Shown here piece by piece: positions 9,144-19,780 of a stretch of 64,000 bases of DNA (the first letter of the stretch is position 1; each line of letters begins with the position of its first letter). The DNA is from Bacillus sp. DTU_2020_1000418_1_SI_GHA_SEK_038 (GTDB lineage Bacteria; Bacillota; Bacilli; Bacillales; Cytobacillaceae): the NCBI RefSeq assembly GCF_032341175.1, contig NZ_CP135435.1:1488001-1552000 (forward strand), written 5' to 3'. A model generated the notes under the pieces. It was given only the letters and a program-made list of their open reading frames with translations. It did not search any database and was not told where the DNA came from. The position numbers and the translations under genes were made by a program.

Positions 9144-10040
9144 GTGACAGAAATAATGATAAAAAACGTAAATCTGCCGAATGGGGAAACGATTTTCTAT
9201 CGTGAAAGATTAGGAGGAACAAAAAACGTTCTACTCGTTCACGGCAATATGAATTCCTCAAAGCATTGGGATGTTGTTCTAGAAAACATGGATCCTAAAT
9301 ACAAGCTCTACGCGATCGATCAGAGAGGCTTTGGGCTATCAAGCTATCAAAATCCAATCTATTCCATTAAAGAGCTTGCCGATGATATTGATCATTTCAC
9401 GAAAGCAATTGGATTAAAGGATTTTTCAATAGTAGGGTGGTCTATGGGAGGCACAGTTTGTATGCAATATGTCGCCAATAATCCCGATGTGTGCGATAAA
9501 ATGATCTTGCTTGCATCAGGTTCCACAAGGGGGCATCCGCTATATGAATCAGATGAAAACAGAATGCCAGACTTAAATCGGCGTGTTGAAACATATGCCC
9601 AGACAAAGAGAGAGAAAGCAAAAGTCATCACAACCGAGCATGCATACGCAACGAGAAATCGTGAATTATTAAGAATGATTAATGATGCTGTTATTTATAC
9701 AAAAAACAAACCTGATCCGGAACGCTACGAAGAGTATATTGATGATATCCTTACCCAAAGGAATTATGCTGAAATTGTCCATGCCTTGAATACGTTTAAT
9801 ATTAGTCGGACATTTAACGGTTTAATAGAAGGAACAGGGGAGGCAGAGAAAATAAAAATTCCTACACTTGTCCTCTTAGGAGACAGGGATTTAGTGATCA
9901 CTAGACAAATGAATGAAGAAATTTTAGAGGATATTGGGGAGAATGCAAGCTTTGTACAATTAAAGGATTGCGGTCATTCCCCGCTGATTGATGATTCGGA
10001 GCAGCTGCTTCAAGTGATGTCTGAATTTTTAGATAGATGA
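9144..10040 (+). CDS. Alpha/beta hydrolase
   Basis: 298 aa, cytoplasmic. Oxyanion-hole segment LLVHGNMN, nucleophile elbow GWSMGG, acid in LLGDRDLV and histidine in DCGHSPL form a complete Ser-Asp-His triad. The GTG at 9144 follows GGGGAGAG by about 10 nt; an ATG at 9156 is an alternative. The closest general types are esterases and C-C hydrolases. Set among importer, KASIII-like, SDR and ligase genes it may open an ester, lactone or ring-cleavage product, but the substrate is unknown. Confidence 0.82.
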   Translation: MTEIMIKNVNLPNGETIFYRERLGGTKNVLLVHGNMNSSKHWDVVLENMDPKYKLYAIDQRGFGLSSYQNPIYSIKELADDIDHFTKAIGLKDFSIVGWSMGGTVCMQYVANNPDVCDKMILLASGSTRGHPLYESDENRMPDLNRRVETYAQTKREKAKVITTEHAYATRNRELLRMINDAVIYTKNKPDPERYEEYIDDILTQRNYAEIVHALNTFNISRTFNGLIEGTGEAEKIKIPTLVLLGDRDLVITRQMNEEILEDIGENASFVQLKDCGHSPLIDDSEQLLQVMSEFLDR

Positions 10041-10053
10041 GGGGGGGGTTAAC

Positions 10054-10794
10054 ATGAGACTTAAAGATAAGGTTGCCATTATTACTGGGGCTGCCAATGG
10101 GATTGGATTTGCTGCCGTGCAAACCTTTGCAAGGGAAGGTGCAGCTGTAGCTCTTGCTGATTTTGATGCAGACTTAGGAGCAGATAGAGCTAGAGAGCTG
10201 AAGGAGCAGGGATATTGTGCTGAGTTTTTTCAAGTAAATGTAGCGGATCGAGAAAGCATTAATCAAATGGTATCAGCTGTGAATAATACTTTTGGGAAAA
10301 TTGATATTTTAATCAATAATGCAGGAATTACAAGAGATGGCATGCTAACAAAGCTGTCTGCAGAGGATTTTCAGTCTGTGCTTGATGTGAATTTAACTGG
10401 GGTTTTCCAATGTACACAAGCAGTACTGCCTTTCATGCTCCAACAAGGAAAAGGCAAAATCATTAATACTTCTTCTGTTTCAGGGGTATATGGTAATATT
10501 GGCCAAACAAATTATGCCGCGACTAAAGCGGGGGTAGTCGGGATGACGAAAACTTGGGCAAAGGAGCTTGGCCGTAAAGGGATTAATGTAAATGCAGTGG
10601 CTCCAGGGTTTATAAATACCGGAATGACGGCTAAAGTTCCTGAAAAGGTAATTGGACAAATGAAAATGATGATACCGCTAGAGCGTCTCGGAAGTCCTGA
10701 GGATATTGCCAACGCATATTTATTCTTAGCTTCTAATGAATCGGATTATGTTAACGGTACGGTCCTTCATGTAGATGGGGGGATTATGATGTAA
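10054..10794 (+). CDS. SDR-family oxidoreductase, FabG-like
   Basis: 246 aa, standard classical SDR length. Cofactor motif TGAANGIG at the N-terminus, NNAG in the core, catalytic Ser in NTSSVSG and YAATK (Tyr/Lys) are present. FabG-type enzymes reduce or oxidise 3-oxoacyl thioesters with NAD(P). An unusually G-rich ribosome site (GAGGGGGGGG) precedes ATG 10054. Its position in the acyl-CoA locus, far from the fab genes, suggests a catabolic 3-hydroxyacyl dehydrogenase or reductase. Confidence 0.87.
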   Translation: MRLKDKVAIITGAANGIGFAAVQTFAREGAAVALADFDADLGADRARELKEQGYCAEFFQVNVADRESINQMVSAVNNTFGKIDILINNAGITRDGMLTKLSAEDFQSVLDVNLTGVFQCTQAVLPFMLQQGKGKIINTSSVSGVYGNIGQTNYAATKAGVVGMTKTWAKELGRKGINVNAVAPGFINTGMTAKVPEKVIGQMKMMIPLERLGSPEDIANAYLFLASNESDYVNGTVLHVDGGIMM

Positions 10795-10851
10795 CTCCTA
10801 TGTAACTCTCTTTCTTTAATATGATGGTATCTTGATTAAGGAGAGATTATA

Positions 10852-12369
10852 GTGGGGTGGGAACTCGATTGGCTGGAGAATAGAGCGAGATTATCACCGG
10901 CTTCTGTTGCCATCATTGAAGCCGATACGAATCATAAGCGGACATATGATGAAGTGAATAAGCGAGCACTAGCAATAGCGTGCTGGTTGGATCATCAAGG
11001 GGTGAAAAAGGGCGATCGAGTTGCTTTACTTTCACCTAATCATATAAGTTATTTTGATTTCTTGTTTGCCTGCGGAAAGCTTGGAGCAGTATTTGTTCCG
11101 GTCAATTGGCGCTTATCTGGTGAAGAAATTAAATATATACTTAATGATTGTCATCCCAAAATCATTGGCTGCCATTCAGATTTTACAGAATTGCTGAAAG
11201 GCAGTTGCATTGATGGAACGCAAGTGGTGCAAATCAATTGTCATCAATATGAAGAAATCATAACTGGCACTTGGGCAGATAGAATTGAAAGCAATTTAAC
11301 TGAAACAGATCCATTAGTCATTATTTATACGGGAGGGACGACAGGGAATCCAAAGGGGGTTGTCCTTTCACATCAATCTATTTTATGGAATGCTATGAAT
11401 ACGATTATCAGCTGGAATTTGACTAGTTCAGATAAGACACTTACGTATTTGCCATTATTCCATACTGGAGGTTTGAATGCGCTCTCCATCCCTTTGTTAT
11501 TAATTGGCGGGACAGTAGTGATTGCTGAATATTTTGAACCTGTAAAAGCGATGGAGTACTTAAATTTGTTTAAATGCTCAATCGTATTATTTGTACCAAC
11601 AATGTACCATATGATCACGGAATCACCTGAATTTACAAAAACAAGCTTTCCTTATACAAAATTATTTCTTTCTGGAGGAGCACCGTGTCCGCTGGAAATC
11701 TATGAAAAGTTCAAGCAGAAAGGACTTCCATTTAAAGAGGGCTATGGACTATCAGAGGCTGGTCCGAATAATTTTTTTATTACAGCTGATCAAGCAACGG
11801 TAAAAAAAGGTTCTGTCGGAAGGCCAATGATTTTCAATGAAATCATGCTTATCAAAGAAGATGGGTCAGAAGCAATTGTTGATGAGGTAGGTGAGGTCCT
11901 GATAAAGGGAAAGCACTCCTTCAGCCATTATTGGAACAATGAAAAGGCAACAAAGGAAGCCGTTAAAGATGGTTGGCTTTATACAGGTGATTTAGCAAGA
12001 AAAGATTCAGATGGATTTTTCTTTATTGTAGGCAGGAAGAAAGAAATAATTATTACCGGGGGAGAAAATGTATATCCCTTAGAGGTTGAACAGTGGTTAT
12101 CTGCACATCCAGAAATCAATGAAGCCGCAGTTATTGGACTTCCTGATCGAAAATGGGGAGAAGCAGTTACAGCTTTCCTCACTCTTAAAGACAAGGCGGT
12201 TATTACAGAAGAGGAAATTAAAAGCTATTGCCGTATCAAATTAGGGAAATATAAAATACCGAGAAACATTTTTGTCTTAAAGGAGCTGCCAAAAACGCCT
12301 GTCGGTAAAGTGGATAAAAAGCAATTAAAGCGGATTGGGACTGAAAACTCCATAATAAAAGATTGTTAG
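10852..12369 (+). CDS. Acyl-CoA synthetase (AMP-binding enzyme)
   Basis: 505 aa ANL-superfamily ligase that activates a carboxylic acid to its CoA thioester with ATP. The P-loop-like motif IYTGGTTGNPKG, the GYGLSEA core motif, YTGDLARKD and the C-terminal PVGKVDKK lysine are all visible. GTG 10852 follows AAGGAGAG with good spacing. It is the last gene of the locus and ends at an intrinsic terminator. Length and motifs fit a medium/long-chain or aromatic acid ligase. Confidence 0.88.
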   Translation: MGWELDWLENRARLSPASVAIIEADTNHKRTYDEVNKRALAIACWLDHQGVKKGDRVALLSPNHISYFDFLFACGKLGAVFVPVNWRLSGEEIKYILNDCHPKIIGCHSDFTELLKGSCIDGTQVVQINCHQYEEIITGTWADRIESNLTETDPLVIIYTGGTTGNPKGVVLSHQSILWNAMNTIISWNLTSSDKTLTYLPLFHTGGLNALSIPLLLIGGTVVIAEYFEPVKAMEYLNLFKCSIVLFVPTMYHMITESPEFTKTSFPYTKLFLSGGAPCPLEIYEKFKQKGLPFKEGYGLSEAGPNNFFITADQATVKKGSVGRPMIFNEIMLIKEDGSEAIVDEVGEVLIKGKHSFSHYWNNEKATKEAVKDGWLYTGDLARKDSDGFFFIVGRKKEIIITGGENVYPLEVEQWLSAHPEINEAAVIGLPDRKWGEAVTAFLTLKDKAVITEEEIKSYCRIKLGKYKIPRNIFVLKELPKTPVGKVDKKQLKRIGTENSIIKDC

Positions 12370-12371
12370 CT

Positions 12372-12395
12372 GCGCGATCATTGGTCGCGCTTTTT
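12372..12395 (+). terminator. Terminator after the acyl-CoA ligase gene
   Basis: Stem GCGCGA/TCGCGC (12372-12377, 12385-12390) followed by TTTTTG. It closes the importer/acyl-CoA locus. Confidence 0.8.
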
Positions 12396-12507
12396 GTATT
12401 TCTTTTTACCATTAATTAACGTAGGTCAATCCAAACGAATGCTCTCATATATGTTAAAATATTTAATAGAAATTGGAATGTAATGTCGAAAGGAAGAGAG
12501 GCTGTCT

Positions 12508-15500
12508 ATGTCCGTTCGTTTATTAATTGGCCGCTCAGGAAGTGGTAAAACAGACTATTGTTTAAATGAAATAAGAGCTGAATTAAAAAGGGATCCAATT
12601 GGGAATCCACCACTTATTTACTTAGTTCCTGAGCAAATGACATTTCTATCAGAATATAAATTAATTACAACACCAGGACTTGGCGGGATGATCCGCAGTC
12701 AAGTATATTCCTTCACTCGCCTTGCCTGGAAAATACTTCAGGAAACAGGCGGTATCAGCCGCTATCATATAAACAGTGTCGGAATTAATATGCTCATTCG
12801 AAAAATCATTGATGAGAAAAAGGATAGTCTTAAGCTGTTTCAGCGTGCTGCCGATAAAAATGGGTTTATCCAGCAAGTAGAACAAATGATGACGGAATTC
12901 AAAAGATATTGTGTTCAGCCCGAAGAACTTTCAGAGAAACAAGCTCAACTAACACAAGAGGAACATGTAAATAAGGCACTTCACGATAAGCTTCACGATC
13001 TTGAACTCATTTACAGAAGCTTTGAAGAATCACTGATTGATAAATACGTAGACTCCGAGGATTACTTTCGGCTCCTAGTGGAAAAAGCAGGACAATCTGA
13101 ATATTTACAGAAAGCAGAAGTTTATATTGATGGGTTTTATAGCTTTACACCCCAGGAATTTATGATTGTAGAGCAGTTAATGAAGCACTGCAAGAAAGTA
13201 ACAATCACTTTAACCCTTGATCAGCCATTTAAGAAGAATCCGCCTGATGAACTGCATCTTTTTAGAATGTCAGGTGAAACCTGCCAGACTATTTATGAAA
13301 TCGCTGCACAACAAGGACTTCAAGTAGAAGAAGTAATCTTGAACGGCCAGAAAAGATGGGGAAAGCCATCCTTAAAGCACCTTGAAGAAAAGTTCGAATC
13401 ACGCCCAGCAGAAGGTTATAAAGGGGAGACTGCTGTTCATATCGGCCATGCAGCAAATCGCAGAGCAGAAATTGAAGGCATTGCTAGAAAAATTAATCGG
13501 CTAGTGCGAACAAAAGGGCTTCGTTATCGTGATATTGCCATTTTATCTAGAAATGGCCAGGATTATTTTGATATTATTGGAACGATCTTTCATGATTATC
13601 AAATACCTTATTTTATCGATCAAAAAAGGACGATGCTGCATCATCCGCTTGTTGAATTAATACGGTCAACTCTTGAGGTAATCAACGGAAACTGGAGATA
13701 TGAGCCGATTTTTAGAGCAGTAAAAACTGAATTGTTATTTCCGGCAAAATTAAATGCCCATCATTTAAGGGAACAGATGGACAGGCTTGAGAACTATTGC
13801 TTGGCTTATGGCATTCAAGGCGATAAATGGACGAATAAGAAAAGATGGATTTATCGGAGAATTAGAGGCTTAGAGTTTGAAAGCTTTGGGCAAACCGATG
13901 CGGAAAAGGAAATAGAGCAGGAGTTAAATGAACTAAGAGATATGATCACTGGTCCAATCCTTAGACTATCGCGCCGCCTAAAGAAAGCTCATTCGGGACG
14001 GCAGTATTGTGAAGCTGTCTATTTATACCTAGAAGAATTAGATGTTCCGGCTAAATTAGAGAGCTGGAAGCTTGAAGAAGATAATAAGGGAAATTTAGTG
14101 AAATCCCGTGAACATGAGCAGTCTTGGAATGCAATTATGGAGCTGCTTGACCAATATGTAGAAATGCTCGGGGAAGAGGAAGTTACGTTAAAACAATTTG
14201 CTTCCATTCTTGAAGCTGGTTTGGAATCTCTTCGTTTTACCCTTATCCCTCCAGCGTTGGATGGGGTTATGGCTGCTGATTTGGACATGTCGCGTCTTTC
14301 TGACATTAAAGCCGCCTTTATCATCGGAATGAATGATGGTGTCTTTCCAGCTAAATTTTCTGAGGAGGGACTGCTAGCCGACAGTGACCGGGAACAGCTC
14401 CTTGTTAACGGTTTAAAAATTGCACCAGCCAGCAAAACACGGCTCCTGGATGAAGAATTTATTGCCTATAAAGCATTTGCTACGCCTTCTGATTGGCTAT
14501 TCATCAGCTATCCGCTTGCCAATGAGGAAGGAAAAGCGCTGCTTCCGTCTTCCTATATAAAAAGATTAACAGATTTATTGCCTGATTGTGTACACCATGA
14601 TTATCTATCAGACCCTGCAGAGCTGCCAGAGAATGAACAGCTGGAGTATGCAGTAAATCTGCACACCTCCTTAGCTTATTTAACATCCCAGATGGGGCTA
14701 AAGAAAAGAAATTATCCGATTTATGATTTCTGGTGGGATATTTATAATTATTTCCTGCATCATGAACAATGGAGAGGACAAGCTCTTAAAGTTTTATCTA
14801 GTTTAAATTATGAAAATAAGACAAAGCAATTAAAAGAAGAAATGAGCAAGGATTTATATGGAGATATCATTCAGGCGAGTGTTTCAAGAATGGAGCTATT
14901 CCACGGATGTCCGTTTTCACATTTTGCCCAGCATGGTTTAAAGCTGAAGGAACGTCAAGTATTCCGGCTTGAAGCTCCCGATATCGGAGATTTATTTCAT
15001 GCCGCTTTAAAATACATCGCTGAAACTGTGATGAGCAAAAAACTTTCCTGGACTGATTTAACAAGAAAGCAATGTGAAATCCTCGCACAAGAGGCGGTCG
15101 AAATGCTTGCTCCTAAATTACAAAATGAAATCCTGCTCAGCTCCAATCGTCATTATTATATTAAAAGGAAGCTGGAGCAAATTATTAGCCGTGCCTCTTA
15201 TGTATTAAGTGAGCATGCAAAGATGAGCGGATTTTCTCCAATCGGACTAGAACTCGGCTTTGGACCAAAGGGGGAGCTGCCTCCGCTTACGTTCCCGCTA
15301 AAAAATGGAGCGAAGATGGAGCTTATCGGCAGGATCGACCGTGTGGATAAAGCAGAGGATAAGGATGGAGTATTTTTAAGAGTTATAGACTATAAATCGA
15401 GTTCAAAGGATATAAACGTGAATGAAGTCTACTATGGTCTAGCCTTGCAAATGTTAACTTATTTAGATATTATTGTCTCCCATTCACATGCACTGATCGG

Positions 15501-16017
15501 GACAGAAGCAAACCCAGCAGGGATTTTATATTTCCATGTCCACAACCCAATCATCAGTACTTCAAAAATGCTCACAATAGATGATATTGAGCAGGAGATA
15601 TTTAAAAAGTTTAAAATGAATGGCCTCATATTAGGGGAAGAAAATGTGATTAAGCTAATGGATCAGACATTAGATAACGGCGACTCGTCCATCATTTCTG
15701 CAGGCTTTAAGAAGGATGGTACACTATCTAAGCGTTCCAAAATTGCAAGCAAGCAAGAATTTGAACAACTCCGTCAGTATGTCCGAAAAATGTATACGAA
15801 GACAGGAAATCAAATTACTGAAGGAAAAGTGGACATTTCTCCTTATAAAATGAAGGATAAAACACCATGTACATTTTGTTCCTTTAAACCTGTATGCCAA
15901 TTCGATGAGTCACTAGGAGCAAATGAATACCGCATGCTTGTTCCTCAGCCGAAAGATGATGTGCTAGCTAGTATTCGAAAGGAGGTAGGGAAGGATGAAA
16001 TCAACTATTCCAGCTAA
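12508..16017 (+). CDS. addB: ATP-dependent helicase/nuclease subunit B
   Basis: AddB, 1169 aa, partner of AddA in the AddAB helicase-nuclease that resects double-strand breaks. Walker A-like GRSGSGKT lies at the N-terminus. The C-terminal RecB-family nuclease domain carries VIDYKSS. The four cysteines of the AddB iron-sulfur staple are at 801, 1121, 1124 and 1130 (CPFS; C-x2-C-x5-C), so the cluster should form. ATG 12508 follows GGAAGAGAGG. It overlaps addA by 23 bp. Confidence 0.96.
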   Translation: MSVRLLIGRSGSGKTDYCLNEIRAELKRDPIGNPPLIYLVPEQMTFLSEYKLITTPGLGGMIRSQVYSFTRLAWKILQETGGISRYHINSVGINMLIRKIIDEKKDSLKLFQRAADKNGFIQQVEQMMTEFKRYCVQPEELSEKQAQLTQEEHVNKALHDKLHDLELIYRSFEESLIDKYVDSEDYFRLLVEKAGQSEYLQKAEVYIDGFYSFTPQEFMIVEQLMKHCKKVTITLTLDQPFKKNPPDELHLFRMSGETCQTIYEIAAQQGLQVEEVILNGQKRWGKPSLKHLEEKFESRPAEGYKGETAVHIGHAANRRAEIEGIARKINRLVRTKGLRYRDIAILSRNGQDYFDIIGTIFHDYQIPYFIDQKRTMLHHPLVELIRSTLEVINGNWRYEPIFRAVKTELLFPAKLNAHHLREQMDRLENYCLAYGIQGDKWTNKKRWIYRRIRGLEFESFGQTDAEKEIEQELNELRDMITGPILRLSRRLKKAHSGRQYCEAVYLYLEELDVPAKLESWKLEEDNKGNLVKSREHEQSWNAIMELLDQYVEMLGEEEVTLKQFASILEAGLESLRFTLIPPALDGVMAADLDMSRLSDIKAAFIIGMNDGVFPAKFSEEGLLADSDREQLLVNGLKIAPASKTRLLDEEFIAYKAFATPSDWLFISYPLANEEGKALLPSSYIKRLTDLLPDCVHHDYLSDPAELPENEQLEYAVNLHTSLAYLTSQMGLKKRNYPIYDFWWDIYNYFLHHEQWRGQALKVLSSLNYENKTKQLKEEMSKDLYGDIIQASVSRMELFHGCPFSHFAQHGLKLKERQVFRLEAPDIGDLFHAALKYIAETVMSKKLSWTDLTRKQCEILAQEAVEMLAPKLQNEILLSSNRHYYIKRKLEQIISRASYVLSEHAKMSGFSPIGLELGFGPKGELPPLTFPLKNGAKMELIGRIDRVDKAEDKDGVFLRVIDYKSSSKDINVNEVYYGLALQMLTYLDIIVSHSHALIGTEANPAGILYFHVHNPIISTSKMLTIDDIEQEIFKKFKMNGLILGEENVIKLMDQTLDNGDSSIISAGFKKDGTLSKRSKIASKQEFEQLRQYVRKMYTKTGNQITEGKVDISPYKMKDKTPCTFCSFKPVCQFDESLGANEYRMLVPQPKDDVLASIRKEVGKDEINYSS

Positions 16018-19000
16018 GCCAGCTAATGTAACATGGACAGATGATCAATGGAAGGCGATTATGGCAAAGGGGCAGGATATTCTTGTTGCAGCAGCGGCAG
16101 GTTCCGGGAAAACAGCTGTCCTTGTTGAAAGGATCATTAATAAAATTGTATCAGAGGAAGAATCAATCAACGTTGATGAGTTGCTTGTTGTGACATTTAC
16201 GAATGCCTCAGCAGCAGAAATGAGACACAGGATTGGAGAGGCTCTTGATAAAGCCATTAATGCAAATCCTAAATCTGCCCATTTACGAAAGCAGCTGAGC
16301 CTGTTAAATAAAGCATCGATCTCTACACTTCACTCATTTTGTCTGGAAATGGTTAGAAAATACTACTATTTACTCGATATTGATCCGAGCTTTCGAATTG
16401 CTGACGAAACAGAAGCACAGCTTTTAAGAGATGAAGTGCTTGAAGAGCTTTTCGAAGAGGAGTATGGGAAAGAAGGAAATGATTCGTTTTTTGCTCTTGT
16501 AGATACGTTTACAAATGACAGGAGTGACACTGCTCTACAGGACATCATCAGGGATATATATGATTTTGCGAGATCAAATCCCTCTCCTGATGAATACCTT
16601 GATTCCATCATCGAGATGTATAATGTTGATGAAAACAGTGAAATCGAAGGAATGCCCTTTGTACAGTCCCTTTTACAGGATATGGATTTGCAGCTTAAGG
16701 GGGCAAAACAGCTGCTTGAATATGGGCTTGAGCTAACTAAGCTTCCGGGTGGCCCTGCACCAAGAGCAGAAAACTTTATTGCCGACCTTCATGTTGTCCA
16801 AACATTACTGGAAGCGAAAAAAGACTCCTGGCAAACGCTTTACGAGGCGATGCAATCCTGGTCATTTGGCAGGGCGAAAAATTGCAAGGGCGATGAGTAT
16901 GATAGCGAGCTAATTGAAAAGGCAAAGAAGCTAAGAGATAAGGCAAAAAAAATCATTCAGGATCTTCAGGATGAGCTATTTTCCCGTAAGCCTGATAGCT
17001 TCCTGCGAGATATGAAGGAAATGAAGCAGTATATTGAGACACTCGTCTATATCGTGAAGGAATTTTCAATACGGTTTAATCAAATAAAGACAGAAAAAGG
17101 TTTAGTGGATTTTGCCGACCTCGAACATTTCTGTTTAGAAATTCTTTCTGATAAGAGTGACGAAGGAAACTTAACACCTTCAGATGCAGCAGTTGCCTGT
17201 AGAAATCAGTTCAAGGAAGTTCTAGTTGATGAGTATCAAGATGTTAACATGGTTCAGGAAGCGATCCTTCAGCTTGTGACAATGGACTCAGAGGTTGCGG
17301 GAAACCTTTTTATGGTGGGCGATGTGAAACAATCTATTTACCGCTTCCGTCTTGCAGAACCGAATTTATTCTTAGGCAAATACAACAGGTTTGAGAAAAA
17401 CGGTGAAGAAGCAGGCTTAAGAATTGACCTTGCCAAAAACTTTAGAAGCCGAAAAGAAGTGCTGCACGGAACGAATTATATATTTAAACAGATTATGGGT
17501 GTTTCTGTCGGTGAAATTGAATATGACGAAGCAGCAGAGCTGAAAGCTGGAGCCCCATATCCAGAAGATGAATCTTATCCCATTGAATTAACGGTTATCG
17601 ATTTAGAAGGGACAGAAGAGGAAGAACCGCAGGACAATGAGCAGGATGGGTTTGACGCGGCAGAGCTTGCCCAATCCCAGCTAGAGGCAAGATTCATGGC
17701 AGCAAAAATAAAAGAAATCATTTCTGAGCGGAAGAACGTATACAATCCAAAAATGAAATCAGGGCGTCCGGCGGAATACCGGGATATCGTCATTTTGCTG
17801 CGATCGATGACATGGGCACCTCAGATCATGGAGGAATTTAAGCAACAGGGTATTCCCGTATATGCTAATTTATCAACGGGTTATTTCGAGGCCACTGAAG
17901 TATCCATTATGATGTCACTATTAAAAATAATTGACAATCCATATCAGGATATCCCGCTTGCAGCTGTATTAAGGTCCCCAATTGTCGGCTTGACTGAGGA
18001 AGAGCTGTCCCAGATAAGAATTCAACACAAAAAGGCTTCGTTTTATGAGGCAATGGCATCTTTTTGCAATGTTAAGCCTGCATTTGAACTTGAACACTTA
18101 TATGCAAAAGTCCGGCCATTCTATGAACAGCTAATGAATTGGCGCGTCATGGCAAGGCAAGGCTCTCTTTCTGAGCTAATCTGGCAATTATATAGAGAGA
18201 CAAGGTTTTATGATTTCGTTGGCGGCATGCCTGGCGGAAAGCAAAGACAGGCAAATCTTCGGGCATTTTTTGACCGTGCAAGGCAATATGAAGCTACATC
18301 GTTTAGAGGATTATTCAGGTTCTTAAGATTTATTGAACGCATGAGGGATAGGGGAGATGATCTCGGTGCTGCACGTGCCTTAGGAGAACAGGAGGATGTT
18401 GTTCGCCTGATGACGATTCATAGCAGCAAAGGGCTTGAGTTTCCTTTCGTATTCATAGCTGGGCTTGGCCGGAATTTTAATACGATGGATTTGAAAAAAG
18501 CCTATATGCTAGATAAGGAATATGGATTCGCTGCAAAATACGTAAATGCTGAAAAACGAATATCGTATCCATCTCTTCCCCAAATTGCTTTTAAAAGGAA
18601 AAAGAAGATGGAAATGCTTTCGGAAGAAATGCGGGTCCTCTATGTAGCCTTGACGAGGGCTAAGGAAAAGCTTTACTTAGTATCGTCAGTCAAAAAGGCT
18701 GAGAAGAAGGTAAATCAATGGCTGCAATCTGCTGAAAATCCAAACTGGCTGTTAAATGAATTTGATCGCGCATCTGCGATAAGCTTTCTTGATTGGATTG
18801 GTCCAGCTCTCGTACGGCATAGAGATTATGATAGCAGGATTAGTCAGCTCATTTCCAGTGAAATTACCGACCACCCTTCAACATGGAAGGTTCAGATTAT
18901 AAACAGTGAAGAGGTTGCAAAACTTGTTGAAGTGCTAGAAGCCGAAAAAGATACCTATCTGCAAATGGTATTCTCAGGTGAGGAAGTTCCTGTACAGTCT

Positions 19001-19735
19001 CCATTTAAGACTATGGTTGAAGACCAATTGTCATGGAAATATTCATATTTAGAAGCTTCCCAAAACCGTTCTAAGCAGTCAGTTTCTGAGGTGAAAAGGC
19101 AAAAGGAGATATTTTCCCAGGAAGATAGCGGGATAGAAATCATCCGTCAATTCAAAAAGCCTATATTAAACCGGCCACAATTTATGCAGGAGAAGTCATT
19201 ATCTCCGGCAGAACGAGGAACCGCTATGCATATGGTCATGCAGCACATTAGCTTTAAAGAACAGATGACTGTAAAATCTATTTCTGCCAAAATGGATGAA
19301 ATGGTTCGTAAAGAATTACTGACAGAAGAGCAGCGAGCGGCCATCGATCCGTCTTTAATTGAGCTTTTTTTCAAAACTGAGCTTGGAAGAAGAATGATAA
19401 TGGCAAGAGAGATTAATCGAGAAATTCCTTTCAGTGTATCTTTACCAGCAAGCGATATTTATCCGGAATGGAAGGGTGAAGAGGAGTCTGTCTTAATCCA
19501 GGGGATTATTGATTGCCTTTTTGAGGATGAACAAGGTTTCGTGTTAATTGACTATAAGACCGATCAAATTACCGGCCGTTTTAAAGGCGGGATTGATGAA
19601 GCAAAATCGGTACTTGCAAATCGTTACAGAGTTCAAATTCAGATGTATACAAGGGCTTTAGAGCAAATTCTAAAAAGAGACATTCAAGAAAGATATTTAT
19701 ACTTTTTTGATGGAGCACTTATTATTAAATTATAG
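15995..19735 (+). CDS. addA: ATP-dependent helicase/nuclease subunit A
   Basis: AddA, 1246 aa, a UvrD-like superfamily 1A helicase with a C-terminal RecB nuclease. Walker A AAAGSGKT, helicase motif II VDEYQDVN, MTIHSSKGLEFP and VALTRAKEKL are present, and the nuclease motif is LIDYKTD near the C-terminus. With AddB it recognises Chi and loads RecA. The start overlaps the 3' end of addB with a ribosome site GGAGG inside addB. sbcDC, which follows addA in B. subtilis, is absent here. Confidence 0.96.
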   Translation: MKSTIPAKPANVTWTDDQWKAIMAKGQDILVAAAAGSGKTAVLVERIINKIVSEEESINVDELLVVTFTNASAAEMRHRIGEALDKAINANPKSAHLRKQLSLLNKASISTLHSFCLEMVRKYYYLLDIDPSFRIADETEAQLLRDEVLEELFEEEYGKEGNDSFFALVDTFTNDRSDTALQDIIRDIYDFARSNPSPDEYLDSIIEMYNVDENSEIEGMPFVQSLLQDMDLQLKGAKQLLEYGLELTKLPGGPAPRAENFIADLHVVQTLLEAKKDSWQTLYEAMQSWSFGRAKNCKGDEYDSELIEKAKKLRDKAKKIIQDLQDELFSRKPDSFLRDMKEMKQYIETLVYIVKEFSIRFNQIKTEKGLVDFADLEHFCLEILSDKSDEGNLTPSDAAVACRNQFKEVLVDEYQDVNMVQEAILQLVTMDSEVAGNLFMVGDVKQSIYRFRLAEPNLFLGKYNRFEKNGEEAGLRIDLAKNFRSRKEVLHGTNYIFKQIMGVSVGEIEYDEAAELKAGAPYPEDESYPIELTVIDLEGTEEEEPQDNEQDGFDAAELAQSQLEARFMAAKIKEIISERKNVYNPKMKSGRPAEYRDIVILLRSMTWAPQIMEEFKQQGIPVYANLSTGYFEATEVSIMMSLLKIIDNPYQDIPLAAVLRSPIVGLTEEELSQIRIQHKKASFYEAMASFCNVKPAFELEHLYAKVRPFYEQLMNWRVMARQGSLSELIWQLYRETRFYDFVGGMPGGKQRQANLRAFFDRARQYEATSFRGLFRFLRFIERMRDRGDDLGAARALGEQEDVVRLMTIHSSKGLEFPFVFIAGLGRNFNTMDLKKAYMLDKEYGFAAKYVNAEKRISYPSLPQIAFKRKKKMEMLSEEMRVLYVALTRAKEKLYLVSSVKKAEKKVNQWLQSAENPNWLLNEFDRASAISFLDWIGPALVRHRDYDSRISQLISSEITDHPSTWKVQIINSEEVAKLVEVLEAEKDTYLQMVFSGEEVPVQSPFKTMVEDQLSWKYSYLEASQNRSKQSVSEVKRQKEIFSQEDSGIEIIRQFKKPILNRPQFMQEKSLSPAERGTAMHMVMQHISFKEQMTVKSISAKMDEMVRKELLTEEQRAAIDPSLIELFFKTELGRRMIMAREINREIPFSVSLPASDIYPEWKGEEESVLIQGIIDCLFEDEQGFVLIDYKTDQITGRFKGGIDEAKSVLANRYRVQIQMYTRALEQILKRDIQERYLYFFDGALIIKL

Positions 19736-19736
19736 A

Positions 19737-19780
19737 AGCGACCGGTTAAGGATGTAAGTCCTTACCCAGTCGCTTTTCTT
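19737..19780. terminator. Bidirectional terminator between addA and gerPF
   Basis: Outer stem AGCGAC/GTCGCT and inner stem TAAGGA/TCCTTA with TTTTCTT on the plus side. It lies between convergent genes and overlaps the stop codon of gerPF, so it probably serves both. Confidence 0.75.

Noticed and set aside
14019..14435. 138-aa minus-strand frame inside addB
   Set aside because: Ser-rich composition typical of antisense reading of a coding gene; addB is clearly the real frame.
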